Source of the DNA: Acidobacteriota bacterium
Lineage (GTDB): Bacteria; Acidobacteriota; Terriglobia; Acidiferrales; UBA7541
NCBI GenBank assembly: GCA_003224145.1
Contig: QHYN01000245.1
Span: forward strand, 1-44,750
Length of the DNA: 44,750 bases
Reading direction: 5' to 3'
Below are positions 24,924 through 33,238 of the stretch, piece after piece. The position numbers and the translations under genes are program-made. Below the pieces are notes generated by a model that was given only the letters and a program-made list of their open reading frames with translations, ran no database searches and was not told the DNA's origin. Position 1 is the first letter of the stretch; every line of letters begins with the position of its first letter.

Positions 24924-25598
24924 TCACGCCGCTAATTGCGTTGCGCGCTTCACCTCGCGAGTTGGCCCAACACTTCCCGCGAAGTACTTCCAGCCCTCCA
25001 CAAACACAGGCAGTCCACGCGCCAGGCAAAATGCCGCAGTCGCCCAAGTCAATACCTGCGCTCCCGTTCGAATGGTCGTGCTCACATCCCCGCCAAGTCC
25101 GCTCACCAATGCGACCGGCCCGCGCGTCAGCGCCAGCTCCAAACCCAAATAACAGAAGCACAGGCACTTCATGGCGGCGTACAATCCCCGGCTCCAACGC
25201 GAGGCCACCAGCATCCGGCCCCACCAAGTTTCGAGCATGGCATTCGCACCCCAGCCGGAGCGTCCTGCCTTCATCGCCAGACCGCGCAGGAAATCCGTCG
25301 CCGCCCCCCGCGCAAAAAACAAAATCGGCAGCCACAGAGAAACCATACCGATGACCGCAAAATAGGTGAAATACACGTTCTCAATCATGCGGTCGCCGAG
25401 AATGTCCAATTGTGCGCCCATCGGCGTGGCCATTTTTTTCTTGCGAGCGATGTGCCCGTCCAGGGCATCCAGTGCGATCGACGCCACGGTCAAGGCTACC
25501 GCCAGGAGATTCGCCCACGCTCCCCGCCCGAAAAGGCTCACCGCCGCGAATCCCACTGCCACTCGCAAAAGGGTCACCTTGTTGGGGGTCCAGTGCAT
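24924..25598 (-). CDS. CDP-alcohol phosphatidyltransferase family enzyme
   Basis: A 224-residue membrane enzyme that transfers a phospho-head group or diacylglycerol phosphate between a CDP-alcohol and an acceptor. The full D(x)2DG(x)2AR(x)8G(x)3D(x)3D motif is present: Asp44, Asp47, Gly48, Ala51, Arg52, Gly61, Asp65 and Asp69. About six hydrophobic helices follow the family pattern. The acceptor (glycerol phosphate, inositol phosphate, other) is undetermined. ATG 25598 (MHWTPNKVTLLR) is preferred over 25670 since family members begin just before PNxVTxxR. It heads the operon with the HAD and PAP2 phosphatases; the HAD gene starts nine bases after its stop. Confidence 0.87.
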   Translation of the reverse strand: MHWTPNKVTLLRVAVGFAAVSLFGRGAWANLLAVALTVASIALDALDGHIARKKKMATPMGAQLDILGDRMIENVYFTYFAVIGMVSLWLPILFFARGAATDFLRGLAMKAGRSGWGANAMLETWWGRMLVASRWSRGLYAAMKCLCFCYLGLELALTRGPVALVSGLGGDVSTTIRTGAQVLTWATAAFCLARGLPVFVEGWKYFAGSVGPTREVKRATQLAA

Positions 25599-25939
25599 AC
25601 TCACGGGTCCTATCGGCCACCGCACTGGACCATGGCATCCATCCTGCCAATCGACTTCCCTGCAAACCATTTGACATCAATTCTTTACGAACATTCTAGG
25701 CCGGGGGCTCGCTACCTTGCGCCAGACAATTCTTTCATCTGTCGTTCTTTGGCCGTCAGAACCGTTTGAACTGGATTGGGCGTCTAATCGTTTGAAGGCC
25801 CCGGCACCCGGCGCCCGCCTGCTCAAGAACAACTCGCCAAGTCGAGACGCCGATCCTCGCCTTCACCAGAGTCTCTTAGAGCAAACCGGGAGCAGCCACG
25901 TGATTTGTGGGAGAATGAGAAAGACGACAAGGAGCTACG
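25599..25939. other. Intergenic region, no feature recognised
   Basis: About 340 bases between the divergent phosphatidyltransferase and the small frame upstream of ccdA. TTGACA (25671-25676) is a perfect -35-like hexamer on the plus strand, but no acceptable -10 follows at 16-18 bases. Open frames here (for example 25717-25977) have no coding signal. Confidence 0.3.
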
Positions 25940-26005
25940 ATGCGGACGCAGCAAGATATCTTTGCGCTAGGCATTGATTCCGGCATAAATTTTCCGCTCC
26001 TGTAG
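25940..26005 (+). CDS. Possible 21-residue leader peptide upstream of ccdA
   Basis: ATG 25940 has AGGAG five bases upstream and encodes MRTQQDIFALGIDSGINFPL plus a final Leu before TAG at 26003-26005. The stop lies within the hairpin at 25999-26035. It could be a short regulatory leader, the start of a lost gene, or chance. Nothing in the peptide hints at a function. Confidence 0.3.
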   Translation: MRTQQDIFALGIDSGINFPLL

Positions 26006-26033
26006 TCTTGGACTAAGGACTACCGGCAACAGG
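25999..26033 (+). promoter_or_regulatory. Hairpin in the ccdA leader
   Basis: CCTGT (25999-26003) pairs with ACAGG near 26029-26033, and GTAGTC (26002-26007) pairs with GACTAC (26018-26023); the two are partly exclusive. It sits 30 bases before the ccdA start and overlaps the short frame's stop codon, so an attenuation role is conceivable. Confidence 0.3.
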
Positions 26034-26062
26034 AAAGCGCAAGTTTTGAGGACAAAGTTCGA

Positions 26063-26929
26063 ATGACTGACGTTTCACTCGCAGGAGCTTTTCTCGCGGG
26101 GCTCGTTTCGTTTCTTTCGCCCTGCGTTCTCCCGCTCGTTCCCGGCTACATTTCGATGCTATCGGGCATCGGCATGGAGCAACTCCGCAAAGGAGAAATG
26201 CCGCGCACCGGCCTGTTCGCTTCTTCGCTGGCATTCGTCGCCGGTTTTTCCGTGGTGTTCATTTCTTTTGGCGCTTCCGCCAGCGCGGTCGGCTCGTTCC
26301 TCAAACAAAACCGCAATCTTCTTGCCCCGGTTGCCGGCGCACTGATTCTTCTCTTCGGCCTGCATTTGCTCGGCGCGCTCACAAAACTCAAGGTTCGCAT
26401 CGGCATCATCCTTGGCGTCCTCCTTGCCGCACTTGGCGTGGCGTCGCTTGTTCGCCAGGCCCCGCTCTTTGCGGGGCTCCGCGCGATGCACTTTTTCTCG
26501 CTTGCGCTCATTGGTTTCTTCGGTCCCCCGATGGCGCGCTGGCTTAATCGCGATGTGCACTTACGCAGCAGCGTGGCGCAACCCGGCGTTTGGAGCGGCT
26601 TTCTGCTCGGCTTCGCGTTCGCTTTCGGCTGGACCCCGTGCATCGGCCCAATCCTCGCCACCGTTCTTGCACTGGCCGCAGCGAGCGACACCATCGCCCG
26701 TGGTGTTCTTCTGCTCGCGGTGTATTCCGCGGGGCTTGCGATTCCGTTTTTGCTCACAGCCCTGGGCATCAGCCAGTTCATGGCTTTCTACAAAAATTTT
26801 CGCAGATATCTCCACGCCGTGGAACTGTTCAGCGGCGCCTTGCTTTTGTTCGTCGGCGGGCTGGTCTTCTTCAACAAGCTGACCTGGCTCTCGAGCAAGC
26901 TGACTTTTTTGAACCGTTTTTCACTCTGA
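26063..26929 (+). CDS. ccdA: Cytochrome c biogenesis / thiol-disulfide interchange protein CcdA
   Basis: A 288-residue inner-membrane protein that carries reducing equivalents from cytosolic thioredoxin to periplasmic partners. Seen: SPCVLPLVPGYISML (Cys21) and GWTPCIGPILATVLA (Cys193), the pair of cysteines in the two symmetry-related helices, with about seven hydrophobic segments. Length is slightly above the bacterial CcdA average of about 240 because of an extra middle loop. It is followed after 33 bases by a TlpA/ResA-like thioredoxin, its expected partner, so they form one transcription unit. GAGGA about ten bases before ATG 26063 serves as ribosome site. Confidence 0.9.
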   Translation: MTDVSLAGAFLAGLVSFLSPCVLPLVPGYISMLSGIGMEQLRKGEMPRTGLFASSLAFVAGFSVVFISFGASASAVGSFLKQNRNLLAPVAGALILLFGLHLLGALTKLKVRIGIILGVLLAALGVASLVRQAPLFAGLRAMHFFSLALIGFFGPPMARWLNRDVHLRSSVAQPGVWSGFLLGFAFAFGWTPCIGPILATVLALAAASDTIARGVLLLAVYSAGLAIPFLLTALGISQFMAFYKNFRRYLHAVELFSGALLLFVGGLVFFNKLTWLSSKLTFLNRFSL

Positions 26930-26962
26930 AGGGGCGCGTTTGACGACGCTGTAAAATTCAAA

Positions 26963-27532
26963 ATGAAAAAAATTCTTTTGATTATTGGGACCGTGGTCGT
27001 GCTCATCGGTGTGACCGTTTACGCGGACAGGGTGACGCGGCTTCCCAAGGGCGCGGGCAAATCCCTGAAGGTGGACGTCAGCGGCAAAGATGCTGGCGCA
27101 CCCGAACCCGAGGTGACGTTCAAGGATCTCGATGACCAGGAAGTGCCGTTGAGCCAGTACAAAGGCAAAGTCGTGCTGGTCAATTTCTGGGCCACCTGGT
27201 GCGAACCCTGCCAGATCGAAATTCCCTGGCTGATTGAAATGCAAGAGAAGTATTCGTCGAGGGGCTTTACCGTTCTCGGCGTGGACGTGGATGACGAAGG
27301 CAAGAAGGCTGTCGCTCCCTTCGTGGCCAAGGAGCGCTTCAACGTGAACGGCCAGAAACTGGCGATGAACTATCCGATCTTGCTGGGCAACGATGCGGTG
27401 GCTGATAAATTCGGCGGCTTGCTCGGCTACCCGACGAGCTTCTTGATCTCACGCGACGGAAAAATCGTGAAAAAGGTGCAGGGCTTGATCAGCTACGAAG
27501 AAATTACGCAGGCCATCGAATCCCAGTTGTAA
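26963..27532 (+). CDS. TlpA/ResA-like membrane-tethered thioredoxin
   Basis: A 189-residue periplasmic thiol-disulfide protein. Seen: an N-terminal hydrophobic anchor (ILLIIGTVVVLIGVTV, about residues 4-19), a charged spacer, and a thioredoxin domain with the active site WCEPC (Cys80, Cys83), the following cis-Pro loop GYPTSFLIS and an AhpC/TSA-like strand order. It should reduce apocytochrome c or other exported thiols with electrons from CcdA, encoded directly upstream. No other cytochrome c maturation genes are in the window. Confidence 0.9.
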   Translation: MKKILLIIGTVVVLIGVTVYADRVTRLPKGAGKSLKVDVSGKDAGAPEPEVTFKDLDDQEVPLSQYKGKVVLVNFWATWCEPCQIEIPWLIEMQEKYSSRGFTVLGVDVDDEGKKAVAPFVAKERFNVNGQKLAMNYPILLGNDAVADKFGGLLGYPTSFLISRDGKIVKKVQGLISYEEITQAIESQL

Positions 27533-27690
27533 AGTAGCACAAGGTAAACTTCGTTAGACTCGCGGGGACGAGTACGCAACCTTTTGGGCGCGGCGGGGTT
27601 TAATGGGGTAAACGTCTGCTCTAACCGGATGAGTCAAAAGGACTTGATAGGCTTCGGAAGAGAGCGGAGCGTTAAGAAGGGACCCAGAAA

Positions 27691-28212
27691 ATGCGATACC
27701 TAAGGTTCGCAGCTTTACTCGGCATTTGCCTCTTTTGCGCTTCGTTTGCGAGCGCGCAGAGAGTGATTGTGGGCGTGGGAATGGGCCCGGCTTATGTTGG
27801 CCCAGCGCCCGTATGTGCCTACGGCTACTATGATTATTACCCCTACGCTTGTGCGCCATATGGCTACTACAGCCCGGAATGGTTCGTCGGTGGCGTGTTC
27901 ATCGGCGCAGGCCCGTGGTATCACGGGTTTTATGGACGTCCTGGCTTTTACGGTCGTGGCTACTATGGCCGCGGCTATTACGAAGGCCGGGACTTCGGCC
28001 GGCGTGGCTGGGACCATGACGGTTTCCGAGAAAGAGGATTCGATCATGAACGCTTTGGGCACGGCGGCGGCTTCCATGGTGGAGGAGGGTTCCACGGCCG
28101 CGGTGACGGATTCCGTAGTGGTGGATTCCATGGTGACCGCGGATTTCACGGTGGTGGCCACGGTGGCGAGTTTCATGGTGGCGGCCACGGCGGGCATGGC
28201 GGGCACCGATAA
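27691..28212 (+). CDS. Secreted Gly/His/Tyr-rich protein
   Basis: A 173-residue protein with a clear signal peptide (MRYLRFAALLGICLFCASFA, cut near SAQ), a Tyr/Pro-rich middle (YGYYDYYPYACAPYGYY) and a long tail of Gly-Gly-His/Gly-Phe-His type repeats ending GGHGGHR. No enzymatic domain is visible. The His-rich tail could bind metals or surface components; that is inference. GAAGGGA lies seven or so bases before ATG 27691. Frames on the other strand and in frame 2 are open only because of the Gly/His repeat composition. A strong terminator follows at 28262-28297. Confidence 0.75.
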   Translation: MRYLRFAALLGICLFCASFASAQRVIVGVGMGPAYVGPAPVCAYGYYDYYPYACAPYGYYSPEWFVGGVFIGAGPWYHGFYGRPGFYGRGYYGRGYYEGRDFGRRGWDHDGFRERGFDHERFGHGGGFHGGGGFHGRGDGFRSGGFHGDRGFHGGGHGGEFHGGGHGGHGGHR

Positions 28213-28261
28213 CTGACGCGGATTCGGCATCTGAACGTTCTCGAAAAAGAGAAACTTGGGG

Positions 28262-28299
28262 ACGGCTGGCGGTCAAGACTGCCAGCCGTTCTTCTGTTT
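28262..28299 (+). terminator. Rho-independent terminator after the Gly/His-rich gene
   Basis: ACGGCTGGC (28262-28270), a ten-base loop that can extend the stem, GCCAGCCGT (28281-28289), then TCTTCTGTTT. The nine-pair GC stem and T-rich tail make a convincing terminator for the plus strand. Confidence 0.8.
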
Positions 28300-28349
28300 G
28301 AGCTAAGTGGTAGGTCATGGTCAATTTCTCCGCATTTCTGAATTCCACA

Positions 28350-29135
28350 TCAGAAATTGAAGCGATAGCCGAGGATCATTTTGGCAATCAGATGATCCGT
28401 CGAGTGCGTTATGCCCACACCGAGGCCGAAATTCACTTCCCATTTCGGCGAAAGGTTCAAGTCGATGGCCGGAAAAATTTGGTGTTGCTGCTGACCCGTG
28501 GGAAGAAAATCCGTTGCGGGACCGACGGCGCCGTAGTACTCGAAACCACCAGTGATTTTTTTCGTGAAGTCGTAGCTGAATTTGAAATCCGGAGAAAACG
28601 TGACTCCTTGATGGACAGAGTCCCCGTGAAAAGAGCGATCAAATGCGGGATTGAAGGAGAGATACCAGCGGCCAATTTGCTTGTCGATGATCGGGCGCAT
28701 CTCCCAGGTCCACGTGTCGGTAGAAAATTGCCGGCGCTGGTAGCCGATCTCGTTGGAAAGACTGAGACCCACGGGCCAATTCCATTTTTTGGGGACGCGG
28801 ACGCGAGGCCGAATGTGGTCGCCTACCCAATCCCAGCCCTGTCCATTTTGTGTGGAAGTAAAAATGTAGAAACCGGTCTCGAACCAGTCGGTGAAGCCAT
28901 GCGTGATCTCAATGGTTTCATGCCACTGGTGATTGGTGGGGAGCAGACCGTTTTCCACCGTCTTCGAGCCTTGAAACGTGAAATTGCTGTGCAGCTCGAT
29001 CATGGTGTGGCGCGGCTCGACCGTCTCGTAGCCGTAGACCTGGATCTCGTAATTGTCTTGTGCCCGCGCGGGACAGGACAGACTTGCGCTCAGCAACACA
29101 AGAAAACCGCAAACGGCGGCGACGCGCACGTTCAT
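28350..29135 (-). CDS. Predicted outer-membrane beta-barrel protein
   Basis: A 261-residue protein with a signal peptide (about 1-26, ending CPARAQ) and alternating amphipathic strands throughout (FTDWFETGFYIFTS, WPVGLSLSNEIGYQR, WYLSFNPAFDRSF, FKFSYDFTKKITGGFEYYG, WEVNFGLGVGIT), closing with Phe as is typical of outer-membrane barrels (YRFNF). No specific family was recognised with confidence; a MetA-pathway or porin-like barrel is possible. It stands alone, convergent to the Gly/His-rich gene. Confidence 0.65.
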   Translation of the reverse strand: MNVRVAAVCGFLVLLSASLSCPARAQDNYEIQVYGYETVEPRHTMIELHSNFTFQGSKTVENGLLPTNHQWHETIEITHGFTDWFETGFYIFTSTQNGQGWDWVGDHIRPRVRVPKKWNWPVGLSLSNEIGYQRRQFSTDTWTWEMRPIIDKQIGRWYLSFNPAFDRSFHGDSVHQGVTFSPDFKFSYDFTKKITGGFEYYGAVGPATDFLPTGQQQHQIFPAIDLNLSPKWEVNFGLGVGITHSTDHLIAKMILGYRFNF

Positions 29136-29201
29136 TCTCCTTGAGAAGCTACTTAGGGTATCTCAGGACCGTTTTCAGGCAAACACGGTGAGATGCAGAA
29201 A

Positions 29202-30230
29202 CTACGCGTGCGGGTGCGTCTTGTCGTAAACCTCCATCAACTGCCGGATGGAAGCGTGCGTATATTTCTGCGTGGTGGAGAGCGACTGGTGGCCGAGCAG
29301 CTCCTGAATGGCGCGAAGATCAGCGCCATCCGCGAGCAGATGCGTGGCGAAAGCGTGGCGCAGCGAATGCGGGTGCAGGTCCCAGTTGACGTTAACCAGC
29401 CGGACGTATTTCTTGACGATGCGTCCCACCGATCGCTGCGTCAGGCGCTTGCCCGCATAATTCAGAAAAACAGCTTGCATCTGCGGGTCTTCCCTGCCAT
29501 CCGACGCGTTCGATTGTTTCAAGAGCTGTTCGCGCATGGGCCAGTATTTCTCCAGCGCTTCCTGGGCTTTCGCGCCGTAGGGAACGATCCGTTCTTTGTT
29601 GCCTTTTCCACGCACGCGCAGGATGCGCTCCTTCTGCTCGATATCCATCAGGTTAAGGCCTGTCAACTCGCTCACGCGCAGGCCCGCGGCGTACAGAAGC
29701 TCAAGCAATGCCCGGTCACGGCGCAAGAGCAGGCCTTCTTCGAAACTCGCCGGCCGGCCCGGGCTCCTTTGCTTTTCGGCGGATGGCGTGCGCACGGATG
29801 ACGCAGGCTTTTTCGAGGACGGCGCGTTATCGAGCGACGGCTGAGCCATTCGCGCGAGCTGATTCAAAAAACCGTTCATCTCTTCCGCAGAGAGCACCGA
29901 AGGGATGCGTTTCGGCAGCTTTGGCGTGGGAACCAGGCGCGCGGGACTTTCCTTCAGATGACCTTCGCGCACGCAGTACTTAAAAAAGGAACGCAAGGCA
30001 GCCAGCTTTCGTGCGATCGAGCTTTTCTCCAGACCGTGGTCATGCAGGTGGGCGACAAACTCACGAATCATGCCGTGCTTGACCGCGGCAAGCGTGGGCG
30101 CCGCCGCACCAGGAGGCGAAAGGAAAACAAGGAATTGATCGAGATCTTTTCCGTAGTTCACAACCGTGTGCGGCGAGGAATTTTTCACCATCTGGAGATA
30201 TTCGAGGTACTTGGTGATCGCTTTTTTCAT
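29202..30230 (-). CDS. xerC: Tyrosine recombinase XerC/XerD
   Basis: A 342-residue site-specific recombinase likely acting on chromosome dimers at dif. The complete catalytic set is seen: Arg185 (GLRVSEL), Lys209 (GKGNKER), His288 and Arg291 (HSLRHAF), His314 (GHQS) and the nucleophile Tyr323 (QKYTH). An unusual Ser/Pro/Lys-rich insertion of about 35 residues (132-166) separates the N-terminal core-binding domain from the catalytic domain; ordinary Xer proteins are near 300 residues. The ATG at 30230 is used; a TTG at 30242 is an alternative. Which of XerC or XerD it is cannot be said firmly; the topA/dprA context favours XerC. Confidence 0.88.
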   Translation of the reverse strand: MKKAITKYLEYLQMVKNSSPHTVVNYGKDLDQFLVFLSPPGAAAPTLAAVKHGMIREFVAHLHDHGLEKSSIARKLAALRSFFKYCVREGHLKESPARLVPTPKLPKRIPSVLSAEEMNGFLNQLARMAQPSLDNAPSSKKPASSVRTPSAEKQRSPGRPASFEEGLLLRRDRALLELLYAAGLRVSELTGLNLMDIEQKERILRVRGKGNKERIVPYGAKAQEALEKYWPMREQLLKQSNASDGREDPQMQAVFLNYAGKRLTQRSVGRIVKKYVRLVNVNWDLHPHSLRHAFATHLLADGADLRAIQELLGHQSLSTTQKYTHASIRQLMEVYDKTHPHA

Positions 30231-30330
30231 TCCCGCCTGCAACTCCGTAGAAGAAACCCAGAAACAGTATAGGCGTGCTCGCAGCCGCGGAACGCGGAAT
30301 TGAGGACTTGTTTCCTTGGCTGCAGGCGGA

Positions 30331-33051
30331 TCAGGATTTGGCTGCTACCGGCACCGGAGCTTCTTCCCGCTGCGCTTGCAGTTGCGTTTCCGGGATCAGC
30401 AATTCCCAATCACAGCCTCCCTTCAAGCAGGAGCGCACCGTTCCGATTTTGGTTCGCTTCTCGACGATGAACGGCGCGCCGCACTTCGGGCAGGGTTCGG
30501 CAATCGGCCTGTGAGCCGTCGTAAAGGTGCAATCCGGGTAGCGCGAGCAGCCGTAGAAAACTCGCGGGCGCCCGCGGCCGCCTTTCCCGGCGCTGCCCCG
30601 ACGGACGAATTCCCCTTCGTTGCACTTCGGGCATTTGATGCCCAGGGTGATCGGCCGCGTGTACTTGCACTTCGGATAGCCCGAGCAGCCGATGAATTCG
30701 CCGAAGCGTCCATGCTTTTTTACCAGGCCGTTGCCACACAGCGCGCACTTTTCATCCAGAGGCTCATCCGGCTGATGTGCGATGCGCGTGCCCTGGACGA
30801 GCCTCCGCGTGGTCCTGCAGTCCGGGTACCCGGTGCAAGCCAGAAATGTGCCGAAGCGCCCGCGCTTGATGGCCATTTCCTTGCCGCAATTGTCGCAGTA
30901 CTCGACCTTATTCTCGTCGTCGGCTTCCGGCAGGCTCGGCGAAAGATCTTCGATGAAGTCACAGTCGGGATAGCGGGAGCAGCCCAAGAAGAAGCCGTGG
31001 CGGCTAATGCGTTCCAGCAGCTCGCCCTGCCCGCACTTTTCGCATTTCCTGCCCGTGGGAATGCCCGCTTTGTAGGACAGCATTTCCTCATCGGCCTTAT
31101 CGAGATCAATGACAAATTTCTCCCAGAACTCTTTCACGGCTTCCCGCCAAGGGCGCTTGCCTTCCTCGATTTCGTCAAGCTCTTCTTCCATGCGGGCGGT
31201 GAATTTCAGATCGAAGATATCCTCGAAGCTCTTCACCAGCAGTTTGCTGACGCGCTCCCCGAGCATGGTGGGCGAGAATCGCCCCTGATGCTTGGTGACA
31301 TATTCGCGCTCGACAAGTGTCGAAATGATCGAAGCGTAGGTCGAGGGCCGCCCGATGCCATCCTCTTCCAGTTCCTTCACCAACGTGGCGTCGTTGTAGC
31401 GTGGCGGCGGTTCGGTGAAATGCTGGTCCGGACGAATCGTGTCCAGTCGCAACGTCTGGCCCTCCGAAACCTGAGGCAGGGCGCGACCTTCTCCCTCTTC
31501 GTCCTTTTCGTCGTCTTCCCGATCGGCAATCGATGCGGGCATCTGGTAAACGCGGAGATACCCGTCGAACTTCTGCACTGAGCCGTTGGCGCGGAAGGTA
31601 TATTCACCGGCGCTGATATCGATCGATGTTTGATCCAGAATTGCCGGGAGCATCTGCGAGGCCACGAAACGCTGCCAGATCAACTGGTAAAGCTTGAAGA
31701 GATCATCGTCCAGATACTTGCGCACGTCTTCCGGCGTGCGCATGACGTCGGTCGGGCGCACCGCTTCGTGCGCTTCCTGCGCGTCTTTCTTGGACTTGTA
31801 GTAGTTCGGCTTTTCCGGCAGGTAGTTCGGACCAAAGCGTTCTGGGATTAGCTCGCGGACCTGCGCCAGCGCGTCATTGGAGACGTGCACGGAATCCGTG
31901 CGCATGTAGGTTATTAGGGCCACCGAACCTTCATCGCTGAGCTCCACGCCTTCGTACAGTTTCTGCGCCAAGGACATGGTGCGCTTGGCCGTGTAGCGCA
32001 GCCGGTTGTACGCGGCTTGCTGCAATTTCGAAGTCGTGAACGGTGGCGGGGGGTTGCGCCTCTTTTCCTTTTGCGTTACCGCAGCAACCTGCCACGTGGC
32101 CTTGCTTACCGCCGCGACAATCTTCTCCGCGGCTTCTTGATTCTTGACTTCGATATCCGCATCGTTGTGTTTGACGAGCTTGGCTTCGAAGAGCGGCGGC
32201 TGCCCGTCATCCAGCATCGCGTGAATGGTCCAATACTCTTGCGGCACGAACCCGCGGATTTCCGCCTCTCGCTCGACGATCAGACGCAGGGCTACGGTCT
32301 GCACGCGTCCCGCGGAAAGTCCCCGGCGGACCTTGTTCCACAGAATCGGAGAAATTTTGTAACCCACCAGCCGGTCCAGGACCCGGCGCGCCTGCTGCGC
32401 GTCCACCAGATTCGCGTCCACGGCCCTGGGGTGCTCGAAAGCGGCTCGAATGGCCTTGGGAGTGATTTCGTTAAAGGTTACACGGAAAATTTTCTTGGGG
32501 TCTGTCGCGGGAATATCGGTCGCCAAATCCCCATTGTTCTGCGCCCGTTTTCCGGTGTTGGCTTTCGCCGGTTCTTTCTCCTCGGCACCCTTGCCGTCCG
32601 GCTTTGCCGGCAAATCGGCCTCTACATAGCGGTTCGGCTTGGAAAGTACCAGCGCCAGGTGCGCGGAAATTGCCTCTCCCTCACGGTCCGGGTCAGGAGC
32701 GAGATAAACGGCTTGTGCGGTGTGTGCCGCTTTCCGCAGGTCATGAATGACTTTGCCCTTACCGGCGATGATTTGCAGCGTGGGCTCAAAAATTTTTTCG
32801 TCATCCAGGGTGATGGTAATCGGCTTCTTGGCGTTCTTCTGTTCCCTTTTGTTGTCGTTCTTCGCGCCCTTTTTCTTCTTTCTTTTTTTTCTCCCGGAAG
32901 GATCTTCCCCGGGCAGACGAATGCCAATGGTTTTCTTAGGCAAGTCCATGACATGGCCGATGGACGCCTTGACGGTATAGTTCCGTCCCAAATACTTATT
33001 GATGGTCTTCGCCTTCGCAGGCGATTCGACAATTACCAGCGAACGAGCCAT
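30331..33051 (-). CDS. topA: DNA topoisomerase I
   Basis: A 906-residue type IA topoisomerase that relaxes negative supercoils. Seen: Toprim domain start LVIVESPAKAKTINKYLG (residues 5-22), DREGEAI, the active-site tyrosine in ITYMRTDS (Tyr382), and five C-terminal C4 zinc-ribbon repeats, each with CxxC ... C..YPDC/YPKC (the last is CxxC ... CLKGGC). Two charged insertions, a Lys/Arg-rich one near residues 50-85 and an Ala/Lys/Glu-rich one near 145-185, are lineage-specific and lengthen the Toprim region. It lies between dprA (187 bases upstream) and xerC (100 bases downstream) on one strand, a conserved neighbourhood. Confidence 0.95.
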   Translation of the reverse strand: MARSLVIVESPAKAKTINKYLGRNYTVKASIGHVMDLPKKTIGIRLPGEDPSGRKKRKKKKGAKNDNKREQKNAKKPITITLDDEKIFEPTLQIIAGKGKVIHDLRKAAHTAQAVYLAPDPDREGEAISAHLALVLSKPNRYVEADLPAKPDGKGAEEKEPAKANTGKRAQNNGDLATDIPATDPKKIFRVTFNEITPKAIRAAFEHPRAVDANLVDAQQARRVLDRLVGYKISPILWNKVRRGLSAGRVQTVALRLIVEREAEIRGFVPQEYWTIHAMLDDGQPPLFEAKLVKHNDADIEVKNQEAAEKIVAAVSKATWQVAAVTQKEKRRNPPPPFTTSKLQQAAYNRLRYTAKRTMSLAQKLYEGVELSDEGSVALITYMRTDSVHVSNDALAQVRELIPERFGPNYLPEKPNYYKSKKDAQEAHEAVRPTDVMRTPEDVRKYLDDDLFKLYQLIWQRFVASQMLPAILDQTSIDISAGEYTFRANGSVQKFDGYLRVYQMPASIADREDDEKDEEGEGRALPQVSEGQTLRLDTIRPDQHFTEPPPRYNDATLVKELEEDGIGRPSTYASIISTLVEREYVTKHQGRFSPTMLGERVSKLLVKSFEDIFDLKFTARMEEELDEIEEGKRPWREAVKEFWEKFVIDLDKADEEMLSYKAGIPTGRKCEKCGQGELLERISRHGFFLGCSRYPDCDFIEDLSPSLPEADDENKVEYCDNCGKEMAIKRGRFGTFLACTGYPDCRTTRRLVQGTRIAHQPDEPLDEKCALCGNGLVKKHGRFGEFIGCSGYPKCKYTRPITLGIKCPKCNEGEFVRRGSAGKGGRGRPRVFYGCSRYPDCTFTTAHRPIAEPCPKCGAPFIVEKRTKIGTVRSCLKGGCDWELLIPETQLQAQREEAPVPVAAKS

Positions 33052-33238
33052 GTGCCTTTGTAACTCCGTAACGCATTTCGGGAAGGGCGGACCGCGGGGC
33101 GTGTGTCCTTCTCGCTACCGTTGGCGAATCTCCCCGGATAGGTCCGGGCCTACCATCAGATGCAGCGGAGCGCCTTGCGGGTGCCTTTTGTCTATTGGCT
33201 TTTCGCGCCCCGAGGAGCGATTTGGCCGCTATCTCCCT

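Noticed and set aside
27715-28230. Open frames on both strands across the Gly/His-rich gene
   Set aside because: They arise because Gly/His repeats avoid stops in several frames; only the frame with a signal peptide and ribosome site is accepted.
32017-33063. 348-codon plus-strand open frame opposite topA
   Set aside because: Exact antisense of the conserved TopA coding region; no family features, a by-product of GC-rich codon bias.
33052-33238. Gap between dprA and topA checked for a small gene (trmFO-like position) or RNA
   Set aside because: Only 187 bases, no coding frame with ribosome site and no stable stem recognised.
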